DNA of 64,000 nt from Clostridiaceae bacterium BRH_c20a (GTDB lineage: Bacteria > Bacillota > Peptococcia > Peptococcales > BICA1-8): positions 62,001 through 126,000 of the forward strand of contig LADT01000013.1 of NCBI GenBank assembly GCA_000961765.1. The letters are read 5' to 3'. Of this stretch, positions 29,789 through 43,400 are shown in pieces. The number at the start of each line of letters is the position of its first letter. Positions within the stretch are counted from its first letter, which is position 1. A program made the position numbers and the translations under genes. The notes under the pieces are model-generated. The model ran no database searches, had not been told where the DNA came from, and saw only the letters and a program-made list of their open reading frames with translations.

Positions 29789-30076
29789 TTATAGTCCTTC
29801 AATAACTTCAATCTTGTCGCCTTCTTTTAAGGTAACAATAGCTTTTTTCCAGTTAGGTCTTTTTCCTTCATAACGACCCATACGCTTTACCTTGCCTTTA
29901 ACGACCATTGTTTTAACATCAAGTACTTTTACTTTAAATATTTCTTCAATGGCACTTTTGATGTCTATCTTATTTGCTTTCAAATCTACTTTAAATGTGT
30001 ATTTATTCTGTTCCATGCAAGCCACAGATCTCTCAGATACAATAGGCTTAACAACGATGTCGCGTGCATTTTTCAT
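29789..30076 (-). CDS. rplW: 50S ribosomal protein L23
   Basis: 95 aa. ARDIVVKPIVSERSVACMEQNKYTFKVDLKANK at the N terminus, and a tail GRYEGKRPNWKKAIVTLKEGDKIEV. It lies at the tunnel exit as the trigger-factor and SRP dock. Its ATG overlaps the rplD stop by one base (TAATG). Confidence 0.97.
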   Translation of the reverse strand: MKNARDIVVKPIVSERSVACMEQNKYTFKVDLKANKIDIKSAIEEIFKVKVLDVKTMVVKGKVKRMGRYEGKRPNWKKAIVTLKEGDKIEVIEGL

Positions 30077-30696
30077 TACGCAAACACCTCCTCAACCTTA
30101 GCTACTGCTTCTTTAGTCAAAATTAGCTTATCATGCATTAAGATATCATAAACATTTAAACCTGTCGCTCCCAGTGACGTAACCCCCGGAATGTTCCTTG
30201 AGGATTTATCAACATTTTCTTCAAGCTCAGCTGTAACAACTAGAGCTTTAGAAGCTTTTAAGGCCTCTAGCACCTTAATCATTTCTTTTGTTTTTGGTTG
30301 CTCAAAGCTTAATTCATCTACTACAATTAATTCACCATCTAAGACTTTAGCAGATAATACTGATTTAAGAGCTAACCTTCTTTTCTTTTTAGGAATTGAG
30401 TAGCTGAAATCTCTAGGCTTTGGTCCAAAGATTATAGTACCACCCCGCCACAATGGGGAACGGATTGTACCCGCCCGAGCACGTCCTGTGCCTTTTTGTC
30501 TCCAAGGCCTGCGTCCACCACCCCTTACTTCTCCCCTTGATTTAGTATTAGAAGTGCCGCGGCGTAAACTGGCTTGCTGCATAACTACAGCTTCATGAAC
30601 TACACTCTCATTTGGCTCAATTCCAAAAACCTGATCATTCAACTCGATTTCTCCAACCTGAGAGCCTTCTTTATTATATAAAGCTACCTTTGGCAT
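30076..30696 (-). CDS. rplD: 50S ribosomal protein L4
   Basis: 206 aa from the ATG at 30696 ([19 protein letters not shown]), behind GGAGG; the track adds seven residues. The tunnel-lining loop [25 protein letters not shown] carries the K and RG positions in wild-type form. In many bacteria L4 represses the S10 operon; no such leader was identified here. Confidence 0.96.
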   Translation of the reverse strand: MPKVALYNKEGSQVGEIELNDQVFGIEPNESVVHEAVVMQQASLRRGTSNTKSRGEVRGGGRRPWRQKGTGRARAGTIRSPLWRGGTIIFGPKPRDFSYSIPKKKRRLALKSVLSAKVLDGELIVVDELSFEQPKTKEMIKVLEALKASKALVVTAELEENVDKSSRNIPGVTSLGATGLNVYDILMHDKLILTKEAVAKVEEVFA

Positions 30697-30750
30697 CGTA
30701 GTTCCTCCTTTCGTCAAACGGCATTTATGCTTAAACGCTTGCCATTTGTA

Positions 30751-31377
30751 TTACTTAGACTTAACGGAAGCTTTAATTGTTAGTAAAGCTTTTTTTGGAC
30801 CCGGAACAGCACCTTTGATCAAAAGCAGATTGCGCTCCTTGTCAACTTTTACAATTTGCAGGTTTTGTACAGTAATCTTGTCATTACCCATGCGACCAGG
30901 CAACTTACGGCCTTTAAAAACTCTGTTTGGACCTAAAGCACCTAGCGAACCAGTACGACGATGATATTTAGAACCGTGAGCCATGGGCCCTCTGCTAAAG
31001 TTGTGTCTCTTAATAGCTCCAGCGAAGCCTTTACCTTTGCTGATACCCGAAACATCAACCTGTTCACCAGCTTCAAACACATCAACACCAATTTCTTGGC
31101 CAACCTTATACTCACTTGCATTATTCAGCCGGAATTCTCTCAAAAATCTTAATGGCTTAACTTGCGCCTTAGTGAAATGCCCTTTTAACGGTTTAATAAC
31201 CCGGGATTCCTTTTGTGCGCCAAATCCAACCTGGATAGCCTCATACCCATCAGTTTTAGCAGTCTTAGTTTGAATTACTACACATGGTCCTGCCTGAATT
31301 ACTGAAACCGGTACAGCTTTACCTTCTTCATTAAAGATTTGAGTCATACCAATTTTTCTTCCTAATAAAGCTTTCAT
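30751..31377 (-). CDS. rplC: 50S ribosomal protein L3
   Basis: 208 aa. [30 protein letters not shown] at the N terminus; [23 protein letters not shown] is the extension reaching the peptidyl-transferase centre. It initiates 50S assembly. Second gene of the S10 operon. Confidence 0.97.
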   Translation of the reverse strand: MKALLGRKIGMTQIFNEEGKAVPVSVIQAGPCVVIQTKTAKTDGYEAIQVGFGAQKESRVIKPLKGHFTKAQVKPLRFLREFRLNNASEYKVGQEIGVDVFEAGEQVDVSGISKGKGFAGAIKRHNFSRGPMAHGSKYHRRTGSLGALGPNRVFKGRKLPGRMGNDKITVQNLQIVKVDKERNLLLIKGAVPGPKKALLTIKASVKSK

Positions 31378-31419
31378 CTTTTTTTGCCACCTCCTACCGG
31401 ATTAGATGTTTGATATCCA

Positions 31420-31728
31420 CTAAAGCTTAATTTCGATATCTACACCAGCGGGTAGATCCAATCTCATCAATGAGTCCACTGTCTTTGCAGTAGGCTCTAA
31501 AATATCGATCAACCGCTTATGAGTACGCATCTCAAACTGTTCTCTGGAGTCTTTGTTAACGTGGGGTGACCTTAAAATAGTAAAAATATTCTTCTCCGTA
31601 GGAAGAGGAATAGGTCCCGAAACGTTAGCCCCCGTCTTCTTTGCAGTCTCCACAATTTTTTCAGCAGACTGATCCAGAATTTTGTGATCAAAAGCCTTTA
31701 AGCGAATTCTTATCTTTTGCTTTGCCAT
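31420..31728 (-). CDS. rpsJ: 30S ribosomal protein S10 / NusE
   Basis: 102 aa. [30 protein letters not shown] and [37 protein letters not shown] (abridged). A ribosomal head protein, also the NusE antitermination partner of NusB. First gene of the S10 cluster; 384 bp separate it from tuf. Confidence 0.97.
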   Translation of the reverse strand: MAKQKIRIRLKAFDHKILDQSAEKIVETAKKTGANVSGPIPLPTEKNIFTILRSPHVNKDSREQFEMRTHKRLIDILEPTAKTVDSLMRLDLPAGVDIEIKL

Positions 31729-32112
31729 AAAGATTCCCTCCTTTGCGCCCGAATTAAAATACGGACATTCTCAGCAAAAATTTCCTAGTCCACGGTGTCT
31801 GGCGTGTCACCATGGTAGCAACCTCCTGCCTCATCGCATGTCATGCACACTTTTACAATTATAGCACAGTGCTTGAAATTACGCTAGAAAAAAATTTATT
31901 TTATTCTAGGTATTTTTGTCTACTATTGTCTATCGTCTTGCCTGGATAACAGATACAGGGGCGAGGTAATCTCGCCCACTGATTCTTAAGTGTATAAGTG
32001 TGATTAGCGTGTAAGTGTTTAAGATTATTCTGTAGCACTGTAGCACTTTCGCACTGTCATGCAGACTAACTTGTTAGCCATCACACTGACCCAATATATT
32101 GCTTAGAAGAAA
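31729..32112. promoter_or_regulatory. tuf-rpsJ intergenic region with candidate S10 promoter and repeats
   Basis: No gene here. A TATAAT with upstream TGC (extended -10, minus strand 31863-31858) could start the S10 transcript about 130 nt before rpsJ; its -35 (TAGCGT) is poor. Repeats present: a variant ACAGGGGCGAGGTAATCTCGCCC (about 31950-31977), octamers CTGTAGCACTGTAGCACT (about 32032-32050), and a GTCATGCAGACTAACTTGTTAGCCAT module (about 32057-32083) resembling one at 48798-48830. Confidence 0.5.
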
Positions 32113-33306
32113 TTAGTCTGCACGGATTGCCGATACTACTCCTGCGCCAACAGTTCTTCCACCTTCACGAATAGCGAAGCGTAAGCCTTCTTCCATTGCG
32201 ATTGGAGTGATTAATTCGATATCCATCTTAATGTTATCACCAGGCATTACCATTTCAATTCCTTCTGGGAGTTGAGCTACGCCTGTTACGTCTGTTGTAC
32301 GGAAGTAAAACTGTGGACGATATCCATTAAAGAACGGAGTATGACGGCCACCTTCTTCTTTTGTTAATACATAAACTTCCGCATAAAATTTAGTGTGTGG
32401 TTTGATGGAACCTGGCTTTGCTAATACTTGGCCACGCTCAATCTCTTTTCTATCTACACCACGCAGCAATGCACCGATGTTGTCCCCCGCTTCTGCTCTA
32501 TCTAGAAGCTTACGGAACATTTCTACTCCTGTACATACTGTTTTACGAGTTGCTTCAGTCATACCTACGATTTCTAATTCTTCGCCAACCTTGACTGTTC
32601 CACGTTCTACACGGCCTGTAGCAACTGTTCCACGACCTGTAATACTGAAAACGTCCTCTACCGGCATTAAGAATGGTTTGTCTACTGCACGCTCAGGTGT
32701 CGGAATGAATTCATCTACTGCTTTCATTAATTCATGAATTTTTTCTGCCCAAGGACCTGTTGGGTCTTCTAAGGCTTTTAGTCCGGAACCTCTAATTACT
32801 GGAATGTCATCACCTGGGAATTCATACATACTTAACAATTCCCTTACTTCTAGTTCTACTAATTCTAATAATTCTTCGTCATCTACCATATCGGATTTAT
32901 TTAACCATACTACGATATGTGGCACACCTACTTGGCGAGCTAAAAGAATGTGCTCACGGGTCTGAGGCATAGGGCCATCAGCTGCACTTACTACTAAAAT
33001 TGCTCCATCCATTTGCGCTGCACCTGTAATCATGTTTTTAACATAGTCAGCGTGACCTGGGCAGTCAACGTGGGCATAGTGACGATTGGCAGTTTCATAC
33101 TCAACGTGAGCTGTGTTGATTGTGATCCCACGAGCTTTTTCTTCTGGTGCTTTATCGATCTCATCAAACTTTGTTGCTTTTGCATTCCCTGTTAAGGATA
33201 ATACAGATGTAATAGCTGCTGTTGTAGTTGTTTTACCATGGTCAACGTGACCGATTGTTCCAATATTTACGTGGGGCTTGTTTCTTTCAAATTTTGCTTT
33301 TCCCAT
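32113..33306 (-). CDS. tuf: Elongation factor Tu
   Basis: 397-aa GTPase delivering aminoacyl-tRNA. G1 [13 protein letters not shown], switch-[15 protein letters not shown]4 NKSD; domain III ends [15 protein letters not shown]. The only tuf copy in the window. It follows fusA, separated by 188 bp containing a hexamer element. Confidence 0.98.
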   Translation of the reverse strand: MGKAKFERNKPHVNIGTIGHVDHGKTTTTAAITSVLSLTGNAKATKFDEIDKAPEEKARGITINTAHVEYETANRHYAHVDCPGHADYVKNMITGAAQMDGAILVVSAADGPMPQTREHILLARQVGVPHIVVWLNKSDMVDDEELLELVELEVRELLSMYEFPGDDIPVIRGSGLKALEDPTGPWAEKIHELMKAVDEFIPTPERAVDKPFLMPVEDVFSITGRGTVATGRVERGTVKVGEELEIVGMTEATRKTVCTGVEMFRKLLDRAEAGDNIGALLRGVDRKEIERGQVLAKPGSIKPHTKFYAEVYVLTKEEGGRHTPFFNGYRPQFYFRTTDVTGVAQLPEGIEMVMPGDNIKMDIELITPIAMEEGLRFAIREGGRTVGAGVVSAIRAD

Positions 33307-33351
33307 CTTTAATTTCCTCCTTAATATTTAATAAGTCAATATTTTGGGTAT

Positions 33352-33475
33352 AGGTTAAGGTTTCGCTCACTTTGGTTCGCTAGGCTAAGGTTGAGAAGAT
33401 GCCTTGAAAACTCACTTAACCTTAACCTTAACCTGACCTGTAAATTACTCAAGAGCTAACCTCGACCAATAAGTT
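33352..33475. repeat. Hexamer repeat element inside the str operon (fusA-tuf gap)
   Basis: GGTTAAGGTTTCGCTCACTTTGGTTCGCTAGGCTAAGGTTGAG, then CACTTAACCTTAACCTTAACC. It ends in a module TTACTCAAGAGCTAACCTCGACCAATAAG that also ends the elements at 55575-55610 and, shortened, 58190-58215. This fixed right-hand module shows the element has a defined end. Confidence 0.88.
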
Positions 33476-33494
33476 TTGACCAAAAAGCAAAAGA

Positions 33495-35579
33495 TTATCT
33501 TCCTTGCCTTTTAGCAACAATTTCTTCAGCAATACTCTTTGGAACTTCGTCAAAATGATTGAAATGCATAGTATAAATTCCACGACCTTGGGTTTTGGAA
33601 CGCAGGTCTGTTGCATATCCAAACATTGAGGACAGAGGTACAAAACCCCTAATCACCTGGGTATTAGCCCTTGGCTCCATGCCTTCTATACGACCCCGGC
33701 GAGAATTTAGGTCACCAATAACATCGCCCATATATTCTTCCGGTACAACTACTTCAACTTTCATTACAGGTTCTAAGATAACTGGTTCTGCTTTAATTCC
33801 CGCACTTTTAAATGCCATGGAACCAGCAACCTTAAAGGCTATTTCAGAGGAGTCAACCTCATGGTAAGAGCCATCAACCAAGGTAGCTTTAATATCAACA
33901 ACAGAATAGCCGGCTAAGATACCATTTTGCAAAGATTCTCTAATACCTGCATCAACAGGTGCAACATATTCTTTGGGAACTACACCACCAACGATTTTAC
34001 TTTCAAATTGATAACCAGAACCTGGCTCTAAAGGCTCAAAGACCACGACACAATGCCCATATTGACCTCTACCACCAGACTGCCGTACAAACTTACCCTC
34101 AGCTTTAACAGTCTTACGGATAGTTTCTTTATAAGCAACCTGAGGTTTACCTACTTTTGCATCAACCTTGAATTCGCGCAGCATACGGTCTGTTATGATT
34201 TCTAAGTGAAGTTCTCCCATACCAGCAATCAAAGTTTGACCGGTTTCTGCATCAGTATAAGTTTTAAAAGTGGGATCTTCCTCAGCCAGTTTTGATAAAG
34301 CAACACCCATTTTTTCCTGATCCGCCTTAGTACTAGGTTCAATTGCCACTTTTATAACAGGTTCAGGGAATACCATTGATTCCAAGATAATTGTATCCTC
34401 TTCTATACAAAGGGTATCGCCAGTCGTAGTATCCTTAAAACCTATAGCTGCTGCAATATCACCGGCATAGACTATATCAACTTCTTCTCTATGGTTTGCA
34501 TGCATCTGCAGAATACGACCTAGTCGTTCCCTTTTACCTTTTGTTGAATTATATACATAAGATCCGGCTTTCATAGTACCAGAATAAACACGGAAAAATG
34601 TCAGTCTTCCAACATATGGATCAGTCATGATTTTAAAGGCTAATGCACTAAATGGTTCCTTATCATCAGCCTTACGGAAAGCCTCCTCATCGGAGTCAGG
34701 CAGCATACCATGAATAGGCGGTATGTCTAAAGGTGATGGACAGTATTCAACAACCGCATCTAATAATAGATGGACACCTTTATTTTTAAAGGCAGAACCG
34801 CAAACAACAGGAATAACCTTAACATCAATTGTTGCTTTACGTAGTGCTGTCCTGATTTCTCCCTCAGTGAGCTCTTCGCCCTCTAAGTATCTCATCATCA
34901 GGTCTTCGTCACTTTCAGCTATAGCTTCCAGCAGTTTTTCCCGATATTTTCCGGCTACATCAACCAATTCCTCAGGTATATCCTCTTCATCACCTAGTTT
35001 ACCTAAATCATCTTTATAGTAAAATGCCTTGTATTTAACTAGATCCACAATGCCCTTAAACTCATCCTCACAACCAATAGGTAATTGGATAGGCACAGCA
35101 TTTGCACCTAATTTTTCTTGTATCTGACCGACAACATTCAAAAAGTCAGCGCCCACTCTATCCATTTTATTGACGAAGGCTATTCTAGGAACACCATATT
35201 TGTCAGCCTGACGCCACACTGTTTCGGATTGAGGTTCTACACCACCTACAGCACAAAAAACAGCTACAGCACTATCTAAAACCCTTAAAGACCGTTCTAC
35301 CTCTACTGTGAAATCCACGTGCCCTGGCGTATCAATAATGTTTATACGATTTCCCTTCCATTGGGCAGTAGTAGCAGCAGAGGTAATAGTAATACCCCGC
35401 TCCTGCTCTTGCACCATCCAGTCCATGGTTGCAGCACCATCATGCACCTCACCTATCTTATGCACACGACCAGTGTAAAAAAGAATACGCTCAGTGGTAG
35501 TAGTTTTACCGGCATCAATGTGAGCCATTATACCTATATTTCTTGTTTTATCTAATGGAAAAGCGCGAGCCACGTTCAA
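33495..35579 (-). CDS. fusA: Elongation factor G
   Basis: 694-aa translocase GTPase. G1 [15 protein letters not shown], switch [19 protein letters not shown]4 [10 protein letters not shown]; domain IV contains [18 protein letters not shown]. Full length. str-operon order L7Ae-like, rpsL, rpsG, fusA, tuf. Confidence 0.98.
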   Translation of the reverse strand: MNVARAFPLDKTRNIGIMAHIDAGKTTTTERILFYTGRVHKIGEVHDGAATMDWMVQEQERGITITSAATTAQWKGNRINIIDTPGHVDFTVEVERSLRVLDSAVAVFCAVGGVEPQSETVWRQADKYGVPRIAFVNKMDRVGADFLNVVGQIQEKLGANAVPIQLPIGCEDEFKGIVDLVKYKAFYYKDDLGKLGDEEDIPEELVDVAGKYREKLLEAIAESDEDLMMRYLEGEELTEGEIRTALRKATIDVKVIPVVCGSAFKNKGVHLLLDAVVEYCPSPLDIPPIHGMLPDSDEEAFRKADDKEPFSALAFKIMTDPYVGRLTFFRVYSGTMKAGSYVYNSTKGKRERLGRILQMHANHREEVDIVYAGDIAAAIGFKDTTTGDTLCIEEDTIILESMVFPEPVIKVAIEPSTKADQEKMGVALSKLAEEDPTFKTYTDAETGQTLIAGMGELHLEIITDRMLREFKVDAKVGKPQVAYKETIRKTVKAEGKFVRQSGGRGQYGHCVVVFEPLEPGSGYQFESKIVGGVVPKEYVAPVDAGIRESLQNGILAGYSVVDIKATLVDGSYHEVDSSEIAFKVAGSMAFKSAGIKAEPVILEPVMKVEVVVPEEYMGDVIGDLNSRRGRIEGMEPRANTQVIRGFVPLSSMFGYATDLRSKTQGRGIYTMHFNHFDEVPKSIAEEIVAKRQGR

Positions 35580-35649
35580 GTCCTCCTTCAGCCTGTGTTG
35601 GCCACATAATCTTTAGGGTTACCCCAGTGAACAACTACCCTATATTATA

Positions 35650-36135
<486 letters not shown>

Positions 36136-36142
36136 TCATTCA

Positions 36143-36526
36143 TTATTTTTTACTTTGCTTTGGACGTTTTGTGCCGTACTTAGAACGACTTTGATTACGA
36201 TTTTGTACACCGGCAGCATCTAAAGTACCACGAACTAAATGATAACGAACACCAGGTAAGTCCTTAACACGACCACCTCTTACAAGTACCACGGAGTGTT
36301 CTTGTAAATTGTGTCCAATACCAGGAATATATGCGGTAACTTCAATACCATTTGTCAACCTAACCCTCGCCACTTTACGTAAAGCGGAGTTTGGTTTCTT
36401 AGGTGTAGTTGTATAAACTCTAGTACACACTCCTCTTTTTTGTGGGTTTTCCTTTAAAGCAGGAGCGGTAGATTTCTTTTTCATAACACTTCTACCTTTT
36501 CTAACTAATTGACTGATTGTTGGCAT
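36143..36526 (-). CDS. rpsL: 30S ribosomal protein S12
   Basis: 127 aa. [22 protein letters not shown], with the decoding-site loops [16 protein letters not shown] and [17 protein letters not shown]. The lysines equivalent to positions 43 and 88, whose changes give streptomycin resistance, are unchanged. 102 bp after the L7Ae-like gene. Confidence 0.97.
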   Translation of the reverse strand: MPTISQLVRKGRSVMKKKSTAPALKENPQKRGVCTRVYTTTPKKPNSALRKVARVRLTNGIEVTAYIPGIGHNLQEHSVVLVRGGRVKDLPGVRYHLVRGTLDAAGVQNRNQSRSKYGTKRPKQSKK

Positions 36527-36628
36527 CCCCTACACCTCCTTCCTGACTCATCTTTGATGTTTTAAAAAATAGCTGGGAGTCGAGACTATAGTTAGCCTCG
36601 ACCCACTAACTTTAATTACCTGTAAATT

Positions 36629-36880
36629 TTACTTTTGGATTAGAATTGCAGCAGTTGCTGCACCTACTTCAATACCAAAAGCTTTACCTAGCTCTCTCAT
36701 GGAAGGAACCTTAATTATCTGGACACCTTTTTCTTTAGCCAGAGTCTCTAAAGGTTCTGTAACACGGTTTTCAGCATCCTTAGCAATATATAAAACAGCT
36801 GCTTCATTTTTTTGCAAAGCTTTGGTGGTTTGTTTGATGCCTATTACCTTGGGTACATTCCTCAATTCATCAACCGCCAC
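36629..36880 (-). CDS. L7Ae-family RNA-binding protein (YbxF-like)
   Basis: 83 aa, GTG start behind GGGGGGAG. KVIGIKQTTKALQKNEAAVLYIAKDAEN and PSMRELGKAFGIEVGAATAAILI fit the L7Ae/L30e fold that binds kink-turn RNA. Proteins of this type sit between rpoC and rpsL in Firmicutes. B. subtilis YbxF binds kink-turns; a ribosomal role is unproven. First gene behind the promoter at the end of rpoC. Confidence 0.9.
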   Translation of the reverse strand: MAVDELRNVPKVIGIKQTTKALQKNEAAVLYIAKDAENRVTEPLETLAKEKGVQIIKVPSMRELGKAFGIEVGAATAAILIQK

Positions 36881-36911
36881 TTAACTCCCCCCATAATACA
36901 CACACTTGAAC

Positions 36912-36940
36912 ATTTTATCACCACATATATTTACTGTCAA
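36912..36940 (-). promoter_or_regulatory. str operon promoter overlapping the rpoC stop codon
   Basis: TTGACA (36940-36935), 17 bp, TAAAAT (36917-36912). The rpoC stop TGA (36939-36937) is inside the -35 hexamer. It would drive the L7Ae-like gene, rpsL, rpsG, fusA and tuf. Confidence 0.78.
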
Positions 36941-39900
36941 GATTGAGGTTCTGATTCAAATTCTGGTAAGTTTTGTTCATTAGGTATAACTCTAAGGTTC
37001 CTGTATCTGCTCATCCCTGTACCAGCAGGAATCAGCTTACCAATAATTACGTTTTCTTTTAAGCCAAGTAGTGGGTCCGTTTTACCTTTAATTGCTGCAT
37101 CAGTTAAAACTCTGGTAGTTTCTTGGAATGATGCTGCTGATAAGAATGAGTCGGTAGCCAAGGAGGCCTTGGTAATACCCAACAATACCGGCTTAGCAGT
37201 TGCGGCTTCCGCCCCTAAAGCCTGTATACGATTATTCTCATCCTCGAAATCGAAAATATCCACTAATCCGCCCGGTAAAAGATCTGTATCACCAGGTTCC
37301 TCAACTTTAACTTTTCTAAGCATTTGTCGTACCATAACCTCAATATGCTTATCATTAATATCAACACCCTGCAAACGGTAAACCTTCTGTACTTCCTGCA
37401 AAAGATATGATTGAACACCTCTAATACCTCTAATCCGCAGGAGGTCATGGGGGTTAACAGAGCCTTCAGTGAGTTCAGTACCGGGTACAACCCGCTGTCC
37501 GTCCAGAACCCTAATTCTCGAACCATATGGAACGGGATAACTCTTAGTTTCACCATCGGTAGGTGTAACTTCAATTTCTTTACGGCTTTTTATCTCATTA
37601 ATTCTAACTATACCGTCAGTTTCAGCGACAATTGCCTGACCTTTAGGCTTTCTAGCCTCAAATAGTTCTTCAACCCGGGGCAAGCCCTGGGTAATATCGT
37701 CACCCGCTACACCACCGGTATGAAAGGTACGCATTGTTAACTGAGTACCAGGTTCACCAATGGATTGGGCAGCTATAATACCTACCGCCTCACCTATGTC
37801 AACATGGTGACCAGTAGCTAGATTGCGACCATAGCATTTGCGGCAAACACCATAACGGGTTTTACAGGTTAATGCTGTCCTTATTTCTATCTGTTGCAGC
37901 CCTGTACTAATGATATATTCGGACATGTCGTCAGTAATTATCTCATCAGCTTTTACTAAAACTTCGCCAGTCTCCGGATGGAGAATATCCTTAGCTGCGA
38001 ATCTGCCAGCAATTCTTTCTTCCAAAGGTTCAATTGTTTCATTACCGTTTTTAACATCATCTACTACTATGCCATCTACAGTTCCACAGTCATCTTCCCG
38101 TATTATTACATCCTGAGCAACATCAACCAAACGACGGGTCAAATACCCGGAATCAGCAGTACGTAAAGCAGTATCGGCTAGACCCTTACGAGCACCGTGG
38201 GTGGAGATAAAATACTCCAAAACTGTCAAGCCTTCTCTAAAGTTAGCCTTAATAGGTAATTCGATGGTTCTCCCCGATGGGTCAGCCATCAGTCCCCGCA
38301 TACCGGCCAGCTGACGAATCTGCTGGATATTACCCCGAGCTCCTGAGGTAGCCATCATGTAGATGTTATTAAAATGATCTAATGATTCTAATAAGGCTTT
38401 AGTTACTGCATCCGTAGATTTATTCCAAACATCAATTATTAATTGGTAACGTTCCTCTCCGGTAATTAAACCCCTTCTAAACTTCTGCTCGATAGATTCA
38501 ACTCTACCATCGGATTCCTTTATAATCTCTGTTTTTTCATCGGGCACAATAATATCACTAAGGCCAACGGTAATGCCTGCTTTAGTAGAATAAGTAAACC
38601 CAAGTTTTTTTATACCGTCAAGCATTTCAGCAGTAGCGCTTGAGCCTAATTTCCTAAAACATTTGGCAACAATTTTACCTAGCACTTTTTTTGTTACAAC
38701 TTCATTAATATAACCAACCCCTGAAGGAATAACCCCATTAAAGATTACTCTGCCTACAGTTGTTTCTAAACGGCCAACACCCTCACGGCGCACCTTGACT
38801 TTGGCATGAATATCAACATTATTTGTATTATAAGCCAACATTACTTCATTATAGTCTTTAAATATTTTCCCTTCCCCTAAAACCCCGTCTTTCTCAACTG
38901 TTAGATAATAAGAACCCAAGACCATATCCTGTGTTGGCGTACAAACGGGATGACCATCTTTAGGGTTTAAGATATTATGGGAAGAAAGCATTAAAATTCT
39001 AGCTTCCGCTTGGGCTTCTGCAGAAAGGGGCACGTGTACAGCCATCTGATCACCATCAAAGTCAGCATTATAAGCCGTACAAACAAGGGGATGTATCTGC
39101 AGTGCTCTGCCTTCAACTAAAACCGGCTCAAAAGCCTGAATCCCTAATCTATGCAGGGTAGGTGCCCGGTTTAAGAGTACAGGATGTTCTTTAATGACCT
39201 CTTCTAAGACATCCCAAACCTCGGTTTTAACCCTTTCAACCATCCTCTTAGCACTTTTTATATTATGGGCATGACCATCATTTACCAATCTTTTCATTAC
39301 AAAGGGTTTAAAAAGCTCCAAAGCCATTTCCTTAGGAAGTCCACATTGATGCATCTTCAAATCAGGACCTACCACAATAACCGAACGACCGGAATAATCA
39401 ACCCTTTTACCCAATAAATTCTGCCGAAAACGACCTTGTTTACCTTTAAGCATATCACTCAAGGATTTTAATGGTCTGTTGCCAGGTCCAGTAACAGGGC
39501 GACCCCTGCGTCCATTGTCAATAAGAGCATCTACCGCTTCCTGCAACATCCGTTTTTCATTGCGAACGATAATATCAGGTGCACCTAAATCCAAAAGCCT
39601 TTTTAGTCGGTTATTCCTGTTTATTACTCTGCGGTACAGGTCATTTAAGTCCGAAGTGGCAAATCGCCCACCATCAAGTTGAACCATCGGTCTTAATTCC
39701 GGAGGAATCACGGGCAGTACGTCCATTACCATCCATGTAGGATTATTACCAGACTTTTTCAGTGCTTCAACTACCTCTAAGCGGCGAATTGCCCTGATTT
39801 TCCTCTGGCCCGTTGTATCTCGGATTTCCTGTCGCAGTTCTAGATAGTGGGCTTCTAAGTCTATTTCAGCCAAGAGCTTTTGGATAGACTCAGCACCGAT

Positions 39901-40407
39901 ATCTGCTTCAAACCTGGCTCCATATTTTTCCTTATATTCTCGGTATTCTGTTTCTGTCAACAATTGTTTTTTCATTAAAGGAGTGTCCCCTGGATTAATG
40001 ACTATATAGGAGACAAAGTATATTACCTTTTCCAAAGACCTCGGTGACATATCCAGTAATAGTCCCATACGACTGGGAATACCTTTAAAATACCAAATGT
40101 GTGAACAGGGGGCAGCTAGCTCAATATGTCCTAACCTTTCCCTTCTAACCTTCGAGCGAGTAACTTCAACACCACATCGGTCACAAATTATACCTTTGTA
40201 TCGGACCCTCTTATATTTTCCACAGTGGCACTCCCAGTCCCGGGTTGGACCAAATATCTTTTCACAAAACAACCCTTCCCGTTCTGGTTTTAAAGTCCGA
40301 TAATTAATTGTCTCCGGTTTTTTCACTTCTCCGCTGGACCAGGCACGGATCAGTTCCGGAGAGGCCAAGCCAATCCGCATTCGATCAAAGTTATTAACAT
40401 CTAACAA
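36937..40407 (-). CDS. rpoC: RNA polymerase beta' subunit
   Basis: 1156 aa. The N-terminal zinc ribbon is [20 protein letters not shown], the catalytic magnesium loop [15 protein letters not shown] (near residue 450), and the second zinc site [15 protein letters not shown]. No large insertion; the Firmicute short form. 32 bp after rpoB. Its last codons host the str promoter. Confidence 0.98.
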   Translation of the reverse strand: MLDVNNFDRMRIGLASPELIRAWSSGEVKKPETINYRTLKPEREGLFCEKIFGPTRDWECHCGKYKRVRYKGIICDRCGVEVTRSKVRRERLGHIELAAPCSHIWYFKGIPSRMGLLLDMSPRSLEKVIYFVSYIVINPGDTPLMKKQLLTETEYREYKEKYGARFEADIGAESIQKLLAEIDLEAHYLELRQEIRDTTGQRKIRAIRRLEVVEALKKSGNNPTWMVMDVLPVIPPELRPMVQLDGGRFATSDLNDLYRRVINRNNRLKRLLDLGAPDIIVRNEKRMLQEAVDALIDNGRRGRPVTGPGNRPLKSLSDMLKGKQGRFRQNLLGKRVDYSGRSVIVVGPDLKMHQCGLPKEMALELFKPFVMKRLVNDGHAHNIKSAKRMVERVKTEVWDVLEEVIKEHPVLLNRAPTLHRLGIQAFEPVLVEGRALQIHPLVCTAYNADFDGDQMAVHVPLSAEAQAEARILMLSSHNILNPKDGHPVCTPTQDMVLGSYYLTVEKDGVLGEGKIFKDYNEVMLAYNTNNVDIHAKVKVRREGVGRLETTVGRVIFNGVIPSGVGYINEVVTKKVLGKIVAKCFRKLGSSATAEMLDGIKKLGFTYSTKAGITVGLSDIIVPDEKTEIIKESDGRVESIEQKFRRGLITGEERYQLIIDVWNKSTDAVTKALLESLDHFNNIYMMATSGARGNIQQIRQLAGMRGLMADPSGRTIELPIKANFREGLTVLEYFISTHGARKGLADTALRTADSGYLTRRLVDVAQDVIIREDDCGTVDGIVVDDVKNGNETIEPLEERIAGRFAAKDILHPETGEVLVKADEIITDDMSEYIISTGLQQIEIRTALTCKTRYGVCRKCYGRNLATGHHVDIGEAVGIIAAQSIGEPGTQLTMRTFHTGGVAGDDITQGLPRVEELFEARKPKGQAIVAETDGIVRINEIKSRKEIEVTPTDGETKSYPVPYGSRIRVLDGQRVVPGTELTEGSVNPHDLLRIRGIRGVQSYLLQEVQKVYRLQGVDINDKHIEVMVRQMLRKVKVEEPGDTDLLPGGLVDIFDFEDENNRIQALGAEAATAKPVLLGITKASLATDSFLSAASFQETTRVLTDAAIKGKTDPLLGLKENVIIGKLIPAGTGMSRYRNLRVIPNEQNLPEFESEPQS

Positions 40408-40439
40408 GGGCCTCGCTCCCTTCCCTGAATCATTATTTC

Positions 40440-43400
40440 TTAATCAAGGGCATCTTCATCTTCTTCATCTAAATCAATATTCATATCTTCGAAATCTACA
40501 TCTTCCTCATCGTCCCCAATATCTTCACCAACAACTAGATTGCCGTCAGCTATTATTGCTCTTTCCTTCTCTTCTTCACTGGGAATATCTAAGCCTAACT
40601 CTTTGGCGGTCTCTGCAATGTCATCTTCAGCTTCTTGGATTTCAATTTCCTCATCATCTTCAGATAATATTTTCACATCTAAGCATAAGCTCTGTAATTC
40701 CTTGATCAATACCTTAAAGGACTCAGGCACACCCGGCTCTGGGACATTTTCACCCTTGACTATAGCCTCATAAGTTTTCACCCGGCCAACAACATCATCG
40801 GATTTGACAGTAAGTATTTCCTGGAGTGTATAGGCTGCCCCATAGGCCTCTAGAGCCCAAACCTCCATCTCACCAAATCGCTGACCACCAAATTGAGCTT
40901 TACCGCCTAATGGTTGCTGAGTAACCAGAGAATATGGACCTGTAGACCGCGCATGTATTTTATCATCGACCAAGTGAGCCAATTTAAGAACATACATATA
41001 TCCAACCGTTACCTGGTTATCCATAGCTTCACCAGTACGACCGTCCCTCAGAGTAAACTTACCACTTTTGTCAAAGCCAGCTTTTTCTAGCATTTCCATA
41101 ATATCGTTTTCTGAAGCACCGTCAAATACAGGGACAGACATATGAATCCCCAAGGCCTTGGCGGCCATACCCAAATGGGTCTCCATGACTTGCCCGATGT
41201 TCATCCTTGAAGGAACACCCAACGGGTTAAGTACTATCTCAACAGGAGTTCCATCGGGAAGGAAAGGCATATCTTCCTCCGCCATAATACGGGAAACAAC
41301 CCCCTTGTTACCATGACGACCTGCCATTTTATCCCCTTCGGAAATCTTTCTTTTTTGTGCAATATAGACACGAACAATCTGATTCACTCCAGGAGCAAGT
41401 TCATCGCCATTTTCTCTAGAGAATACTTTTACATCAACAATTTTCCCGGCCTCACCGTGGGGAACCCTTAATGATGTATCCCTAACTTCTCTGGCTTTTT
41501 CTCCAAATATGGCCCTTAGTAGTCTTTCTTCCGCCGTAAGCTCTGTCTCGCCTTTCGGTGTTACTTTACCTACGAGAATATCTCCAGGCCGAACCTCCGC
41601 ACCTACCCGGATAATACCCCTATCATCTAAATTTTTGAGAACATCTTCGCCAACATTGGGAATATCTCGGGTTATTTCTTCAGGGCCTAATTTAGTATCC
41701 CTAGCATCACACTCATATTCTTCAATGTGAATAGAGGTATAGTAATCCTCTTTCACCAGTTTTTTGCTTAATAAAATAGCATCCTCATAGTTATATCCTT
41801 CCCAAGTCATAAAGGCAACCAGAACATTACGCCCTAAGGCTAATTCACCTTTATCAGTGGAAGGACCATCAGCTAGAAGATCACCTTTTTCAACCCGTTG
41901 CCCACTTCTTACGAGAGGCTTTTGGTTGATACAGGTTCCTTGGTTTGATCTATCAAACTTTGTTAATTTGTAGTTATCTGTTTTCCCTTGGTCATTATTG
42001 ATAACAATTTCATTTGCTGTAACCTTTTGAACAGAACCGGATTCTTTAGCAATTACCATTACCCCGGAGTCGTAAGCAGCTTTAAACTCCATCCCTGTAC
42101 CAACTAATGGAGCATCGGTCCGTAAAAGTGGGACTGCCTGACGCTGCATGTTTGCACCCATTAATGCTCGGTTAGCATCATCATGCTCCAAAAATGGAAT
42201 CATAGCGGTAGCTATGGATACAACCTGCTTAGGGGACACATCCATATAGTCTACCCTGTGGGCATCAACAAAGATGATTTCATGGCCATGGCGAGCATTA
42301 ACCTTTTTATTGATAAAACGCCCTTCTTCATCCAAAGGAGCATTAGCCTGGGCAACGGCATAATTATCCTCTTCATCTGCAGTTAAATACTCTATTTCTT
42401 CGGTAACTTTTCCTTCTTCCTTATTAACCTTCCGATAAGGAGTCTCAATAAACCCAAATTCATTAATCCGGGCAAAGGTACTTAAGGAACTGATTAACCC
42501 GATGTTGGGGCCTTCCGGAGTCTCAATAGGACACATCCGTCCATAGTGAGAATGGTGTACATCACGAACTTCAAAGCCTGCCCGTTCTCTGCTTAATCCA
42601 CCGGGACCCAAGGCACTAAGCCTTCTTTTATGAGTCAGCTCTGCCAAAGGGTTAGTTTGGTCCATAAACTGTGATAATTGGCTGGAACCAAAAAATTCTT
42701 TAATGGCTGCTACTACAGGACGAATATTGATTAATACTTGAGGAGTAATTACATCCACATCCTGAATAGTCATCCTCTCCCGTACAACTCTTTCCATCCT
42801 AGAAAGACCAATACGAAATTGGTTTTGCAACAGTTCGCCCACAGAACGCAATCGACGATTGCCTAAATGGTCAATATCATCTGGACGACCTTCTTCTTTG
42901 ACAAGCTTTATTAAATATTTTATGGAAGCAACAATATCTTCCTTAGTAATATGCTTGATTTCTTTATCAATTTGAAGTTTCAGTTTTTTATTTAGTTTAT
43001 AACGACCAACTTTAGCTAAATCATATCTTTTGGGATCAAAAAATAAGGTTGACAATAAAGACCGAGCACTATCAACTGTGGGTGGTTCTCCTGGCCTTAG
43101 TCTCTTATATATATCAACTAATGCCTCTCCCTCACTTTCAGTATGGTCTCTTTCTAAAGTCATCCTAATTCTGTCATCACTATCAAAGAGTTCTAAAATT
43201 TGACCATTGCTACCATATCCTAATGCCCGTAATAACACTGTTGCCGGCAATTTCCTAGTCCTATCAATACGGACAAATATATTTTCGTTGACATCTGTCT
43301 CAAACTCCAGCCAAGCACCTCTATTGGGAATAAGTGTGGCATTGTAAAGTCTTTTGCCACTGGTGTCTATAGTTTCCGAATAGTATGCACCAGGAGAACG

